From Siphonodentalium dalli (lineage: Eukaryota; Mollusca; Scaphopoda; Gadilida; Siphonodentaliidae), in contig CP136063.1 of the NCBI GenBank assembly GCA_032622095.1, positions 79,521,980 through 79,585,979 of the forward strand: a stretch of 64,000 nt of DNA, in the 5' to 3' direction. The notes beneath the pieces are model-generated. The model made no database searches and had not been told where the DNA came from. It saw only the letters and a list, made by a program, of their open reading frames with translations. A program made the translations under genes and the position numbers. Positions 10,853 through 22,505 of the stretch are shown here, piece after piece (position 1 is the first letter of the stretch; each line of letters begins with the position of its first letter).

Positions 10853-11687
10853 CTAGCAGGTTAGCCCGCCACTGGCGGCGTTCGTCAGAAACATGACAAT
10901 TTTAAAAAAAAATTAATTAATTTTTTAATTAACTTTTTTAATTTAATTTTTTTTTTTTCAATGAGTTAATATTAATTTTTTGTTTAAACATGAGTTAATT
11001 GTGGATTTTTAATTTACTGGATTTTTGAATTAATTTTTTTGATTAATTTTTTAATTTAATTTTTGGTTTTTCAATATTTTACCCGATTAGACCTTATTTT
11101 ACCCGATTAAGGTGAAGAAGACATAAGAATCACACAACACGCAGTACCCGTCCCTAAAAGAGGTATGATTTAAGGTACATCGGGCGGAAAAACTGACCCG
11201 ATGAAAATTTCCCCCGTTCCTAGGAACGACAGACATAAGAATCACACAACACGCATTTTTTGTTTTCACACAACACGCAGTACCCGTCCCTAAATTATAT
11301 GATTGAAAATTTCCCCCGTTGCTAGGAACGACAGACATAAGAATCACACAACACGTTAATTGTGCCTTTTTAATCGAGATAAATGCATTTCGCGTTTCGC
11401 GTCCGTAGTTTCGTACGCATGGTTAACCGTTTAGCAACGTCGATGGCAATAAAGAGCGTTAGTCGGTTAACGACTCCAAATATGGTCAATATAAAGATCG
11501 TTGATGCCTTAACCCCCGAAGTGTCGTTTGCTGTGATTTTGATGATTGGGAGTGGAGAATGAGTGGTCAGAGCTTGTCCAAAATGCGACGTGGACGATCC
11601 CCGTGGTTTTTTACACTTATATACGAAATTTGAGCTCGATCCGCCGAACCGTTTTCGATTCTATGAAGTACCCACATATATATATAT

Positions 11688-11742
<55 letters not shown>

Positions 11743-11767
11743 CGTAGTTCTCAAAATATATAGTAGA
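10853..11767 (-). mobile_element. Helitron-like element 3 of a head-to-tail array
   Basis: 3' CTAG at 10853-10856 directly follows the 5' TC of element 2; its own 5' end is TCTACTATATATTTTGAGAA at 11767. The outer neighbour base is T11768, i.e. A on the element strand, so the whole array is flanked A…T as Helitrons are. It carries duplicated segments (ACATAAGAATCACACAACACG four times) and a (TA)n tract at 11696-11732. It ends 57 bp before the HPGD copy A terminal exon. Confidence 0.7.
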
Positions 11768-11824
11768 TGACTTTATTATCTCAGCACCGATAACTCTAGT
11801 TTACTCTACATATGATTTTTTCAG

Positions 11825-11957
11825 CCCAGAGTACGTCGCTGGTGCCGTGATGGATCTCATTCGGGATACAGAGGCGAATGGAGTCGTATTGGAAGTCTCT
11901 GAAAAATACGGTCAAGTCCGTAGAGATGACTTATACAAAGATTTAGTGGTCGAGTGA
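11825..11957 (+). CDS. HPGD-like dehydrogenase copy A, terminal exon
   Basis: Encodes the C-terminus of a short-chain dehydrogenase/reductase resembling 15-hydroxyprostaglandin dehydrogenase. After a TTTTTTCAG acceptor the exon supplies the last base of a Ser codon, then PEYVAGAVMDLIRDTEANGV and a tail ending KDLVVE-stop (TGA 11955-11957). The PEYVA…LI-D…NG pattern matches the last helix and strand of HPGD (after the ICP segment). The incoming phase fits the donor of exon 6 in copy C exactly (…AG|C CCA…), supporting membership in the same gene family. No other exon of this copy was found in the window, so the intron before it is at least 11.8 kb. SDR enzymes of this kind oxidise a hydroxyl group with NAD+; the substrate here is not known. 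Confidence 0.8.
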
Positions 11958-12494
11958 GGTGTATGGCCAGTCTGGTGTTCTCGTTTTGACTTCGGATATA
12001 TATGAAGTCACTATCTGCTGTATTTCACCATCACCATCATCAATTTGAGTAGATCATACCACGAAACTCCACCAGTACAAATACTGGGAACTTTTGAAGT
12101 TTTGACAGGAAACCTTATAAAGTCGAAAAAATAACGCGGGAAATATATGAAGGTTATAACCCGCTTGGTTATATGTACAAGAAATATATATCAAGGCGCT
12201 TTAGCGCCGCGATCTGTATTTCTTGTACAGATACCCAAGCAGGTTATGACATATTTATAAACTGATTCACACCCAGAAGAAAGAGGATTTGAGCCACATT
12301 CAATTACCATTCAATCAAAGGTTAATTGAATGGTTTGTGGTGTTACATATTCCTGTTGAATAATTAGTCAAATGTTCGTTGACAATCGGATCACTTGCGT
12401 CTACATTATATATCAGCATTTATCAACCATTTTGTTTCCGAATTTGAGAACGTTTTTATACGGATAACGTGTTTCTTGTCCTTGTGAAAATAAA
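11958..12494 (+). other. Probable 3' UTR of HPGD copy A
   Basis: Non-coding DNA from the stop codon to the first clear AATAAA (12489-12494, in GAAAATAAACTG). It contains the hairpin element at 12154-12248 and a small CCATTCAAT/ATTGAATGG stem near 12310-12335. Transcript end is inferred from the signal alone. Confidence 0.4.
12154..12248. repeat. Near-perfect hairpin repeat
   Basis: ATAACCCGCTTGGTTATATG is complementary in reverse to a right arm ending in CAAGCAGGTTAT, with TACAAGAAATA/TATTTCTTGTA next and GGCGCTTTAGCGCC at the centre. Size and shape fit a small palindromic MITE in the presumed 3' UTR. Confidence 0.7.
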
Positions 12495-12569
12495 CTGTTT
12501 CGCATTGTTGTCATTATGGAATTATCGTTCAGAACCAAAGAGACAATGTTTGGGTACCTGAGAAGTTAC

Positions 12570-12795
12570 TTTAGAGGTATCCATCTTCATCCGCGATTTT
12601 GTCGTCGACTTTTTACTTGACCACTAATAAGTCTCGATGGTGAAAAATAATAGATTTCAAAAATCGATATCCAATAACTCTGAGCTTTGATATGTGTGTT
12701 CCTCGAATCGAATCAAATATGTTTTACCCCCGAATCCAAATAAATAGTAAATGAGGGGCGCTTAATCGGATTATGCATCTTTAACACCTAATTTT
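12570..12795 (-). mobile_element. Degenerate copy of a TTAA MITE
   Basis: In reverse orientation this matches the element at 53570-53839: TATCCATCTTCATCCGC, AAAAATCGATAT, CTCTGAGCTTTGAT, CGAATCGAATCA(AA)TATG(TT)TTTACCCCCGAA and GCGCTTAATCGGATT all have counterparts there. The termini are eroded. Confidence 0.55.
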
Positions 12796-12957
12796 GTTTT
12801 TGCAAAACCTCAGATGGACTTGTTCACTTGGTATTATATCTGAGTGAAACATATTGGTTTCTTCTGCCCATATCTCACATTCGTATAACATTATCGCTTG
12901 TGTTGCTTAAAAATAGCGCTTAAACATTGTCTGTCATACTGTCGCACACCCTAAATC

Positions 12958-13490
12958 TAGTTGGATAAGAAGTTATCCAACAGTCAATCAACCGTTGTAT
13001 GCCCACAGCACCTATCTACGTTGTGTGAAATGTTGCATGACAATTTTGTCGGATACACTTTTACACAACGTTGCATATATATTTACTACCAACGGTTGTG
13101 TTTTAATTATACAACGTGTTGGATGAAATTTCACACAACACTCAAGCAACGTTAATTGCCCACAGCACCTATCTAAGTTTATTGAACTGTTGGGTGTTGG
13201 GTAGGGTTGGATGACATTTGTTGATTGGAAAGTTTACCTAACGTTGATTGGAAAGTATACTTGCATGTGATAGTTACGTAACTGTTGTAAAATTACGAGA
13301 TCAACGTAATATGACATTTACAAATTTGATCGTATATTTACAAAATGATCGTAATATTACGACAGAAACTGTAGGCAGCAATTGGACCATCAGAAACTAT
13401 CGTAAAATTACGAAATCATCGTAATGCGAATTTACGGTTTAATCGTAAAATTACATGGCCAATGTAATCTGACATTTACAGAAGCTGTGA
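12958..13490. repeat. Local repeats of GTTGTGTGAAA and CGTAAAATTACG
   Basis: Two repetitive patches. In 12960-13200, CAACGTTG-like strings and CCCACAGCACCTATCTA occur twice in each orientation-related context. In 13265-13490, CGTAAAATTACG-type palindromes and GTAATNTGACATTTACA recur about every 30-60 bp. No coding or RNA gene. Confidence 0.5.
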
Positions 13491-14221
13491 ACCTGGTGTG
13501 AATTGAACTGTTGTGAGGTCTCAAGCATATCTACCCCTCCACATTATAAACAAATGCCAATAAATGCCATAGGTAGCTTGAGAATGGATGTGATCCGTCT
13601 TACCACAGAAAATTGAATCAGGTCCACAGGTGTTCAATGTCTGCAATATACATCTACAATTATAGATCGAAAATCAATTTCCAATGCCTAATTGTCATGA
13701 AATCGACGTTCTCGTACAACAGCATTATGGAACAAAGTTACATGCCTTGAATAATTAGCCTAATTAATGTGGGTACCAACCTGTGCTTTCACCATGCAAA
13801 AAGATAACAAACTGATAATTAACCCCCGAGTTACAAGGTATATGCTCGGACAGACAGACAGAGCCCTCGACTACCTGTATATGCCCCCGACCCCCCGTAG
13901 GCATAATATGATAATAACATGGGAGGAACAGAGGAAACACTGACTATACCTACATCTAATTATAATAACATGGGAAGGACAGAGGAAACACGGGCTACAT
14001 GTACCTTCATCTAATTACTAGTATAAATAACATGGGAAAATTAACAGGAAACACGGGCTACCTTCACCTTCATGATGGTTTACATGTGAGCAGACGGTGC
14101 ATAAATTACTTTAATTAAAAAAACATTACTGAATTGTACCCGACTAAGTAGCACACATGGTTTCCTCTACCAACAATTAATCTGGCTTTGCTGTGATATC
14201 GCTTAATTGTAGGAAGCGATC
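13491..14221. repeat. Triplicated ~70-bp tandem repeat
   Basis: The unit AATAACATGGGAGGAACAGA… followed by GGAAACACNGRCTA and ACATCTAATTA occurs three times between about 13912 and 14070, with decreasing similarity. The flanks hold no recognised feature. Confidence 0.6.
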
Positions 14222-14723
14222 TTAAAGGTACGGGAGGCCTTGGCGGTGGGTATGCTGTGAAAATATTTCCACCGGTCTAAAACCCCCACAAACAGAAAGA
14301 ATATTAAAATGTAGACAGACTTTGTCCGTATACAAATAAGAAATATCGCATAAACAGTATGTTATTGTCATATGTTTGACCATTGTTATGTAAACAAAAG
14401 CATAAACAGTTACTTTCCTGGTGTTTGTTTATATTATGATGGTAAACATAAAGAGCGTTCTATGTTGCTGAATTCCTGATATGGAACTAATAAAGAGCGT
14501 TTATATTATTTGTGTGTGATTAGCCAATAACACTGTGCTGTCTTCTGTAACACAATCAGGCTCTTGCTTAGGTAAAATATAGTAGGTCTTTATGATAGCA
14601 TGCTGTTTACGCGATGGTCATGGTATATATGAACGAAACTGTATGCGTTTTAATGTTTTTCTGTTTACAGTGATTGGAACAAATATGAATATTATCGACA
14701 ACTAAGACCTCCCGTGCCTTTAA
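14222..14723. mobile_element. TTAA-flanked MITE (family 1)
   Basis: TTAA lies at both ends (14222-14225, 14720-14723). The inverted termini read AGGTACGGGAGG and CCTCCCGTGCCT. The interior is homologous in opposite orientation to the MITE inserted in the LINE at 31238-31736 (shared TGTTTACGCGATGGTCATGG, ACACAATCAGGCTCTTGC). TTAA target use suggests a piggyBac-like mobiliser. Non-coding. Confidence 0.75.
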
Positions 14724-14939
14724 CCCCCAAATATAAAATAAATAAATGAAAGGCAGTAGCAACATTGAGTGTTTTCTAATACACATTTATCTATTTGTGG
14801 TTTTGTGTCGGTTTCCACAACTAAGGCGATATAACAATGAGGCCAGATAATTTGTTGGTGGTGGAAACCATGTGGTCTATGGTTAGTCACCTACTAGTAC
14901 AATAGTCACGATGCACCGTCTGCATATATGTAAACCACT

Positions 14940-15068
14940 GATAATCAGAAAGTTTTCTTCAGGCAGGAAGTTGGAGCAGAGGTCGCCACATACGATTCGA
15001 ACCCCTGTCTGTCACGAGTTGAGGTGCTACAGCTTGGTGGCCGGTGCCATGCTCATTGGACCACTGAC
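14940..15068 (-). mobile_element. tRNA-derived SINE head
   Basis: On the - strand an A-box-like TGGTCCAATGA (15053-15063) is followed about 50 bp on by a B-box-like GGTTCGAATCG (14993-15003), the arrangement of an internal RNA polymerase III promoter in tRNA-derived SINEs. The stems do not form a full cloverleaf, so it is not a functional tRNA gene. The tail probably continues left towards 14760, which I cannot delimit. Confidence 0.6.
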
Positions 15069-15349
15069 TACCCCCCCCCCCCGATAATACACAACATAAA
15101 ATGTACATATTCACTGATATAACTACTATTTATACATGAAAAACATAGACATGTAATTCCTTAATTATGCAGCCATTCTTATTGACCCAGAAACTCAAAC
15201 CCAACAAAGCGCTTCCATTGATTTAATATTGTATACTTATTACTATGGACAAAAAGGCGGCTCAGCACCCTCCGCCACAAATTTGGGTTCAAGTTTTGAA
15301 AACCCTCCTGTCGCTTTCCAAACATATATGTACAGATACATGTGCATTG

Positions 15350-15690
15350 TTTACTATGATGTTGATAAATCGCCAAAATTCTTTCAATAAATTGCAAACA
15401 TCTTAATGATAGATCGCAAAATACATAGCAAACATCACAAACATATTCGCGATAAATTGCAAACATATTTGCAATTTTATATAATAGATTAAATAAAATC
15501 ACAAACATCTTTGCGATAAATATTTAAAATACTTTAAATAATCGCAAACAAATTAACATAATCTATACCTTTGTGATCGCAAAGGTATGTGTCGCAAATA
15601 TTTGTGTGCTTTATCGCAGTCAAAGATATCGCATTGTATTTTATCGCAAAGAATGAAAGATGTTTGCGATTTATTGCAGATATATTTTTT
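15350..15690. repeat. AT-rich repeat of GATAAATTGCAAACAT in both orientations
   Basis: The left half repeats (GA)TAAATTGCAAACAT, the right half its complement (ATGTTTGCGATTTATTGC), meeting around the palindrome CCTTTGTGATCGCAAAGG at 15569-15586. It is a loosely palindromic repeat; ORFs in it are artefacts. Confidence 0.6.
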
Positions 15691-15692
15691 TA

Positions 15693-15972
15693 TATCTTGT
15701 TGGTTGTTCCAAGCACCACTGTTTTTTGTATCAATCAAGATTTTTTGACTTTCCCCAATTTTAAATCATAATAAGATATGGATAAAATTTGTCACTAAAG
15801 CTAATTATTGGTCAGAAACTGCCGCAACTGAGTTTGGGTGAGTCGTCTTCGGGCGGGTATTCCAGTCTTTTTGTTAGTCTGATTTAACATGTTTACTTTA
15901 AAATTGGGAAAGTCGAAAAATCTTGATTGAAACAAAAAACGGCGGTGTTTGAACAAGATATCAATAAATTAG
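15693..15972. mobile_element. MITE-like inverted repeat, arms ~75 bp
   Basis: The left arm (ATCTTGTT…TTTTTTGTATCAATCAAGATTTTTTGACTTTCCCCAATTTTAAA) is mirrored at about 15896-15970. Short stretches such as ATCAAGATTTTT and GACTTTCCCAATTTTAAA are exact or nearly so. The spacer is about 130 bp. Non-coding. Confidence 0.65.
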
Positions 15973-16029
15973 CTGATCGATCACTCGAAAATCTTGGAGC
16001 AAATTAGTTGTATGCCAAATTGCGATCAT

Positions 16030-17340
16030 ATATGAAAGTGTCAATGACACTGTAGCTCAACTTAGGTAGGGGAATCATTTAATGGTTGACAGTAAATGGA
16101 GGAAATAGGAAAGGTACTAATTGAAATGTCTAAGTAAGACAAGATGTAAATGTGCAGAGAGACCAACAAATAAATATTGGTGGAAGTAGAACCTGTGCCC
16201 GCGTCGACGGATTCAATTTTGAAATCCAAGATGGCCGCCAGCGACCATGATTTTTGGCTGAATGACCCCCAAAATGACTCGTTCCCTTCTACATGTCAAT
16301 ATCAACATTCGTGACAAGTTTCATAACGATCGGACCAGGGATGTGGTCTGTAGGGTGTACCAAAGGATTTAGTGATGCGGCCATGTTTTTTTGCCAAATG
16401 ACCACAAAATGACTCGTTCCCATCAACATGTCAATGTCAACATCCATGACAAATTTCATGAAGATCAAACAAACAGATCGGTCAATAACCCATGCTAATG
16501 GATTTTGTAGAAATATTTAGTCATACAAAGAGTAAAATCTAAAATGGCCATTTGTGGCCATGTTTTTTTGCCGAATGACCCCAAAATGACTCATTCCCAT
16601 CAAGATGTCACCCCGATGATCCCTGTGAAGTTTGTTGATGATCAGATCAGGGATGTGGTATGTAGGGTGTGTCAAAGTATTTAGTGATGCAAAGAGTAAA
16701 ATCCAATATGGCTGCCGGCGGCCATGTTTTTTGGCCAAATGACTAGCGTGTGTCCTGGTCCCTCCCCTGTGGCCAGTCAAAAACTGCTAGTAAAATTAAA
16801 AAACAATATTGTTTTACATTTGGTCAACATTGTCATTGGAATTGTCATCAGTTGGAAATTTTCCAACCTAAGTGGGGGTGTCAGGTTTGAAATTTCCAAC
16901 TCAAGGAAGGCTTGAGGCTAGTCTAGATGCTAGGATTTTGCGATTTTCTTGTTCAGATTTCAAAATTTTCGCACACCGGGCCGAACCATGGTCGGCCCTG
17001 TGTGTCATTGTCCCTCCCCCATCGCCAATAAAAAACTGCTAATTAGTTCAGCCTGGTGTGTCCTGGTCTCTTGTCCGTAGCTGTGTGCATTTGTCTGGAG
17101 TTAGACCACTAGATGTTAGGATTTATGCAATTTTTCAGGTTAGAATATCTTAATGTTCTGATACCCTGATACCGGGAATATAGAACCATGGTTTATGAAT
17201 ATCTAGGGTATATTAAGTCTGATCACTGAGGTGCAAGGGGGGGGGGGGGTACAAATGGAATTATGCAAAACTTGTGTGGCCTGATTCAAGGGGAGGCGGT
17301 GCAGTTGGAATTTCCCCAAGGTGGACACCCCCCCCCCCCA
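16030..17340. repeat. Dispersed repeat with 'AAGATGGCCGCC' modules
   Basis: Starts near GAAAGTGTCAATGACACTGTAGCTCAACTT, which reappears inverted at the ends of the related repeats at 26180-27030 and 47940-48830. Inside, a module of about 160 bp (GCCAAATGACC…AAAATGACTCGTTCCC…CATGTCAA…AATTTCAT…GATC) recurs about three times. This is a mollusc-type interspersed repeat. From about 16740 to 17340 only low-complexity patches (poly-G, poly-C) are seen. Confidence 0.55.
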
Positions 17341-17362
17341 ACGGAAACCCTCTAGCCACATC

Positions 17363-19852
17363 CTGGCCAGGCAAATATGGACATAGGTGACGCCTCGAGG
17401 GGGATTTTATGAGACCTACTTTTTTGATTAGCGTAAATACTAAACTTTCGGAATCCATATGTTGGATTTGTCAGATAGGCGGTCTTTTTGCTCACCGCGT
17501 GGTTTTCTTGAGGCACTCGATGAAAAATTCGGTCATTTTTAAATAAAGCCGACATTATTGACAAGAGTATTTTCACACATTTTGAGAAGAAATATTCGTC
17601 CAATTTTGATACCTGAGAGTGGGGCGATAACCAGAGTAGGGTAATACATGTAACCATTGAATCTCGGAATTGCAGTCATGACGTCATGTGACGTCAAATA
17701 ATATTTTGGGCGAGACAAATATGACGATTCACGCGAAGCGTTGTCTTTCGTTTCTTTTAAATAATAAAGTAAGACGGGTATGTCGCATTGTTTTATACCA
17801 TGGGAAACTACTACCAATTGGCTATATGTTGATATATAACTTATTGCTGCAGGCCGCATTAATTTGTTATCCCCTAAAGTTAAGATGCGCCATGCTCTGG
17901 TATAAGGTATATATAACTCACGGTTACATGTCAATAGGCTTAATTAACACAACGGTCGTTGAAAGTCTGCTAAAGAATGTAATAATATATAAGTTTCTGT
18001 GTGACGGTTTGATAATTTGCCGGATACGTCCTCTTGCGGACTGGGCAGCAATTGCTATTGGTCAATGAGATCCATTTATACTTACTTTTAGAATGGTATA
18101 CATGAGACCAAATGTATCAGTAGCTCCGTTCTTGTAACCACGCCTCGTTGATAGAGGGTAACTAACGATTCGTGTCAACATGAGTTATTTGATGAGATAT
18201 ATATCCGAATTGGTTAATTGGTTAATTCTGTTATTCGCGGTCGCATTTTGTTACAAATAGCCATAGAGAAATGCCAAGTATGCTTAAATGTCGTGTTAGA
18301 TTTAATATAACCTACATAATTCCCTTATTCTATTCGCAAAGATAGTCAGACAGCCATCTGCCTTAAATCAATCATGTTTATTGTGAAATAATTTGCACGA
18401 CATACCACCGATTTCGAAGAACAATCCTACTTGAGCGCAAAATTTATCGATCCTCTCACTCGTGGGTACCAATCTGGTTGTCATTTTAATAGAACTGGTC
18501 ATTGTTACGTCCTAGTACTGCAAAATGATATGAATATAATAGGACTATTGGTTTTATAAGACATTGCATTGCGATGGTGGTGTTATTTGCGAAATGACAG
18601 ATTTTACAATTTACATCCATATACCGGCAACCGTATTGGCAGCCATATTAGGGTTAATATGACATGTAGTGACCGCCGACGGCATGAAATTATCGTACAT
18701 ACAAATTATATCCACCCACGATACATTATTGTCTTTATGCATTTCGAGAAGATGCCAAATATGGGTTTCCGATTAGTTTTGGACTAAACTAATTAAATAT
18801 TTAATCAAAAATTGGGACCAGGAGGTGCTTTGTGTACCGGTTTCATTTAAATGTTCTAGTCGATGAATCGGGATATATATATTACACAAAACTTTAGCAG
18901 TTTATCAACGGCCGTTGTGTTATTTAAGCCATTTTGGCAAGTAATCGTGCGTTCTTACAAATTTCACAATTCCCATCTATATACCGGTCACCATATTGGC
19001 GGCGATCTTGGGTTATTAGGCCAGTTTTTAAACCAAGACGGAACAAAATTACCGTATACACTAATTATCTCCACCCTTAATACATTATTTTCATTTTTGC
19101 CTCCCGGAAGAAGACAAAATGCATTTTAGATTATCTTTTTGGGGAAAAAATCTAAAAATTGAGTCGGGATGTACATTATGTAATATTGTTCTTTAATGCT
19201 CGACTGTGTCGATCGAAACATATATATTAGACAATACCTAAGCAGTCCATCAACGGCCGTTGTGTTAATTTCGCAATTTGGCACATAATCGTGCGTTCTG
19301 TGTGCCTTACACCACAGCCTATCGCCTCTCAGCTTTAGGGGGAGGGTTGATTTTTCTGCCTTTGATAAAAAAATAATGCGAGCAACAGCGATAAGTGATA
19401 TATTAGAACGTAGCTAATTGATCATAACAGTAGTTTCCCATGGTATAAAATAATTGGAAATAACCATCTTACTTCTGATTTTATAAGAAACGAAAGACAA
19501 CGCTTTGCGTGAATCGTCATATTCTTCTCACCCTAAAATTTATTTGATGTCATGACTGTCATTCCGAGATTCAATGGTTACATGTATTACCTTTCTCTGG
19601 TTATCGCCCCATTCACAGGCATCAAAATTGGACGAATATCTCTTCTCAAAAGGTGTGAATATACTCTGTCAATTATGTCGGCTTTATTTAAAAAATGGTG
19701 CCTCAATAAAACCACGCGGTGCGAAAAAAAAGTCCGCCTATCTGACAAAGCCAACATACAGATTCCGAAAGCTAAATGTTCATGCTACCCAAAAATGTAG
19801 GTCTCATAAATTCCCTCTCGGGGCGACACCTATGCCCATATTTACCTAGACC
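17363..19852. mobile_element. 2.5-kb element with ~450-bp inverted arms
   Basis: The region 17363-17850 is homologous in reverse complement to 19400-19852. Matching landmarks are AAATATGGACATAGGTG, GATTTTATGAGACCTAC, AGACAGGCGG/CCGCCTATCTGAC-type blocks, ATTCAATGGTTACATGTATTAC and ATGACGATTCACGCGAAGCG. The middle holds two to three diverged direct copies (about 18560, 18870, 19205) containing TATCAACGGCCGTTGTGTTA and ATAATCGTGCGTTCT. No transposase is visible, so it is a non-autonomous foldback-like element. Confidence 0.7.
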
Positions 19853-20395
19853 ATTAGACTGCACTGCATAAATTAAATGCAGAAATTATTTGAGCCACAC
19901 ACTGCAAACAGAGCTAACTCTTGTTGGCAGATATCCCCGATATCCAACGGATATTACTATATGAAACAATGGGACAAAATACAACTAATTTCATGGAACT
20001 TGACGCTGACGCCAAACTACAAATTCTTTTTTCTGTTGATGATCGACTTTGTAATAGGGCCCTCAGTAATTTTATTCAGACATCTTCATATATATAAGAC
20101 GCGAGTAATCGGATACGAACTTTATATTTCCCAATTTATGCTTGTATATTACCCATTGATTTTCATATCATGTTATATGTCTGTTTTCTTTATTTTCTCT
20201 ATGTGTACATGTATATTGCCATACCCGAATGTATTTGTTTGTGGTCGTGCAATAAAGATTTATCTATATATCTATATCACTGCTGCATAGCTGTGGAGTC
20301 TGTGTTTAAACTAGAACTGGGTTGGTGATAAAATAGTTTACAAGCGTGAATGCGTATGTGCATATTATATTGCACATATCAGATAAAGAATAGAG

Positions 20396-20488
20396 ATGGA
20401 CGTTCGAAATATGGTGGCGATAATCACGGGCTCAGCTCAGGGACTGGGAAAAGCATTCGCGGAAGCATTTCTCAAACAAGGTGGAAAG
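20396..20488 (+). pseudogene. HPGD-like copy B, exon 1
   Basis: ATG at 20396 followed by 31 codons giving an N-terminal SDR beta strand and glycine-rich loop (VAIITGSAQGLGKAFAEAFL), ending at a GTACGT donor in phase 0. It differs from copy C by Ala in place of Gly within the loop, still compatible with the TGxxxGxG motif. It is called a pseudogene exon because exons 2-3 of this copy are damaged and exon 4 onward is missing. Confidence 0.8.
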
Positions 20489-20995
20489 GTACGTACCACT
20501 GGCCATACAGGGCCCGCGTACAGTAGGTTTACAAAATCAGTTTTAGAATAGGTCATAATAATCCACCAGCTTAATCACACTTATCCCTGACACAACATTA
20601 GTCAAAGCACTAAAGGTACATCTAAATATTATATTATGTTTTTAAAGTTGTTTTTGTGTTTTTATTCTGAGTAACAAATAAAGTTTAAAACAAATATTTT
20701 AGTCATTAATTGTGAAGCGCCGAGAAAATGAGGATTTAATGTGGCCAAAGTTTTTTTTAATTTGGCCAAAAAACATTTGGCCAAAGTTTTTTTCAGTTAG
20801 CTATTAAAATTTTCATTTGGCTAAACTTTTGCCCACAAGATTTTTCGGTCCAGCGCGAACACTGATTGGTACTATTTGTTTTTGTCCGGGATATGTGCTT
20901 AATTGCCGTTCAGAAAGAAAGCTACATTTCTGATTCATGAGTTAACTGAAGTGGTCAGTTTCACATGTTATGTTGATTAGGGTACAAATCGTCTA

Positions 20996-21420
20996 TGATA
21001 TTCGAAACGTTGATTATATTGTATATCCAGGAGCCCGAAACGTTGATTATATTGTATATCCATGAACCCCGAAACGTTGATTATATTGTATATACAGGAA
21101 CCCCGAAACGTTGATTATAATGTATATCCAGGAACCCGAAACGTTGATTATATTGTATATCCAGGAACCCCGAAACGTTGATTATATTGTATATACAGGA
21201 ACCCCGAAACGTTGATTATATTATATATCCAGGACCCCGAAACGTTGATTATATTGTATATCCATGAACCCCGAAACGTTGATTATATTGTATATCCAGG
21301 ACCCCGTAACGCTGATTATATTGTATATCCAGGACCCCGAAACGTTGATTATATTGTATATCCAGGACCCCGTAACGCTGATTATATTGTATATCCAGGA
21401 ACCGCGAAACGTTGATTTCG
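20996..21420. repeat. 33-34-bp minisatellite in intron 1 of copy B
   Basis: About 13 tandem copies of a unit containing CGAAACGTTGATTATATTGT and TATCCAGGAACCC. The homologous array in copy C (33935-34790) has about twice as many. ORFs reading DYIVYPGP or LIILYIQEP come from this repeat. Confidence 0.92.
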
Positions 21421-22152
21421 TGCAATATGTCCTCGCTGTTGATCAGGTTACCCTGAATGTCAAAACCAATGATTCGCGGAGTATCCAGGATCTCCAACAC
21501 GTTGGTTCGTGTATTACCAATGACATCAGAAACATCCATAAATCGCGTCAATCAGGGTATACCCAGGGTATCCGACATGTCAAATTAGGGTAACTATATG
21601 ATCTCATAAACATTGATTTGGTGTACCAAGGAAATTCTAGATGTTGGTTATGGCATCCAGGATCTCTGAAATGTTGACCAGGATTCCCAGGTATCCAGGA
21701 CGTCTCGAACATTGATTATGGTACCCCTGTTCTCAGAAAGTTTGATTATGGTAAGGCCAAAGAAAATTAAATGCCTGGTTTGGGTTACAAGCAGAAAAAT
21801 AGGGTCGGTAGGTTGGCTTGAAATTTTATTTTTTTAATTATTTATTTTATTTTGGCATATACATATGACTTTTCTTGTGCCTAGTTTACTCTGCAAGATT
21901 GACATAAAACTACTTTTGATTATTTTGTATTAATATTAATATTACACAATAATTTTATTTGGAAATCAACCTATTCTGAGATGCTTAAATGTGTTTGTTT
22001 TTTTTTTTTTAATGAAAACCATGATAAAACTTTAGGGTACGGTAGGGGGTTTGAAATAGGGTCGGTAGGGAAACCCAAACCACAAATATTGTTTTCTTTG
22101 GCCTATGGTAACCAGTATATCTGAAAACGCCCATAACTCGAACAGTATGTGA

Positions 22153-22222
22153 ACCTTTAACTCAGCTGAACTTCTGATCATGTATCGTTTTGCAGGTTGT
22201 TATGATCAGATTCGGATGTATA
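22153..22222 (+). pseudogene. Relic of HPGD exon 4 acceptor inside intron 1 (copy B)
   Basis: AACTCAGCTGAACTTCTGAT…GTATCGTTTTGCAGGTTG followed by T.TGAT.AGATTC.GATG resembles the intron 3/exon 4 border of copy C (49949-50012). Only about 25 bp of exon survive before similarity is lost. An equivalent relic is at 40563-40630. Confidence 0.6.
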
Positions 22223-22359
22223 ATATACCCAGAATCCCCGATTCGTTTATTGGGGTATATATTCAGTAAAAGGCAGTAATTTTAAACCTCGCCGGATAAA
22301 CGAGAACTCGTGCATGGGTCGTCTGATTCAATTAAATGACAAATACATGTGTGTAACAA

Positions 22360-22505
22360 CCAATAAATGTGTACACTGACATGTGTGTGTGGTATGCGTA
22401 TAGCAACCAATAAATGTGTGTAACAACCAATAAATGTGTGTAGCAACCAATAATAAATAATTGTAGCAGCCAATAACTATTTGTAGCAACCAATAAATAT
22501 TTATA
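22360..22505. repeat. ~20-bp tandem repeat GTAGCAACCAATAAATATGT
   Basis: Seven or so imperfect copies. Related short arrays occur at 23740-23835, 40760-40970 and 42180-42270, all inside the HPGD duplication units. No coding value. Confidence 0.8.

Noticed and set aside
1-11800. Earlier exons of HPGD copy A
   Set aside because: I looked for exon 1-6-like sequence (glycine loop, NNAG, YAATK, ICP) and found none; they are probably left of the window.
20996-21420. Regularly spaced repeats resembling a CRISPR array
   Set aside because: The units are contiguous with no unique spacers, and the sequence is eukaryotic. It is a minisatellite.
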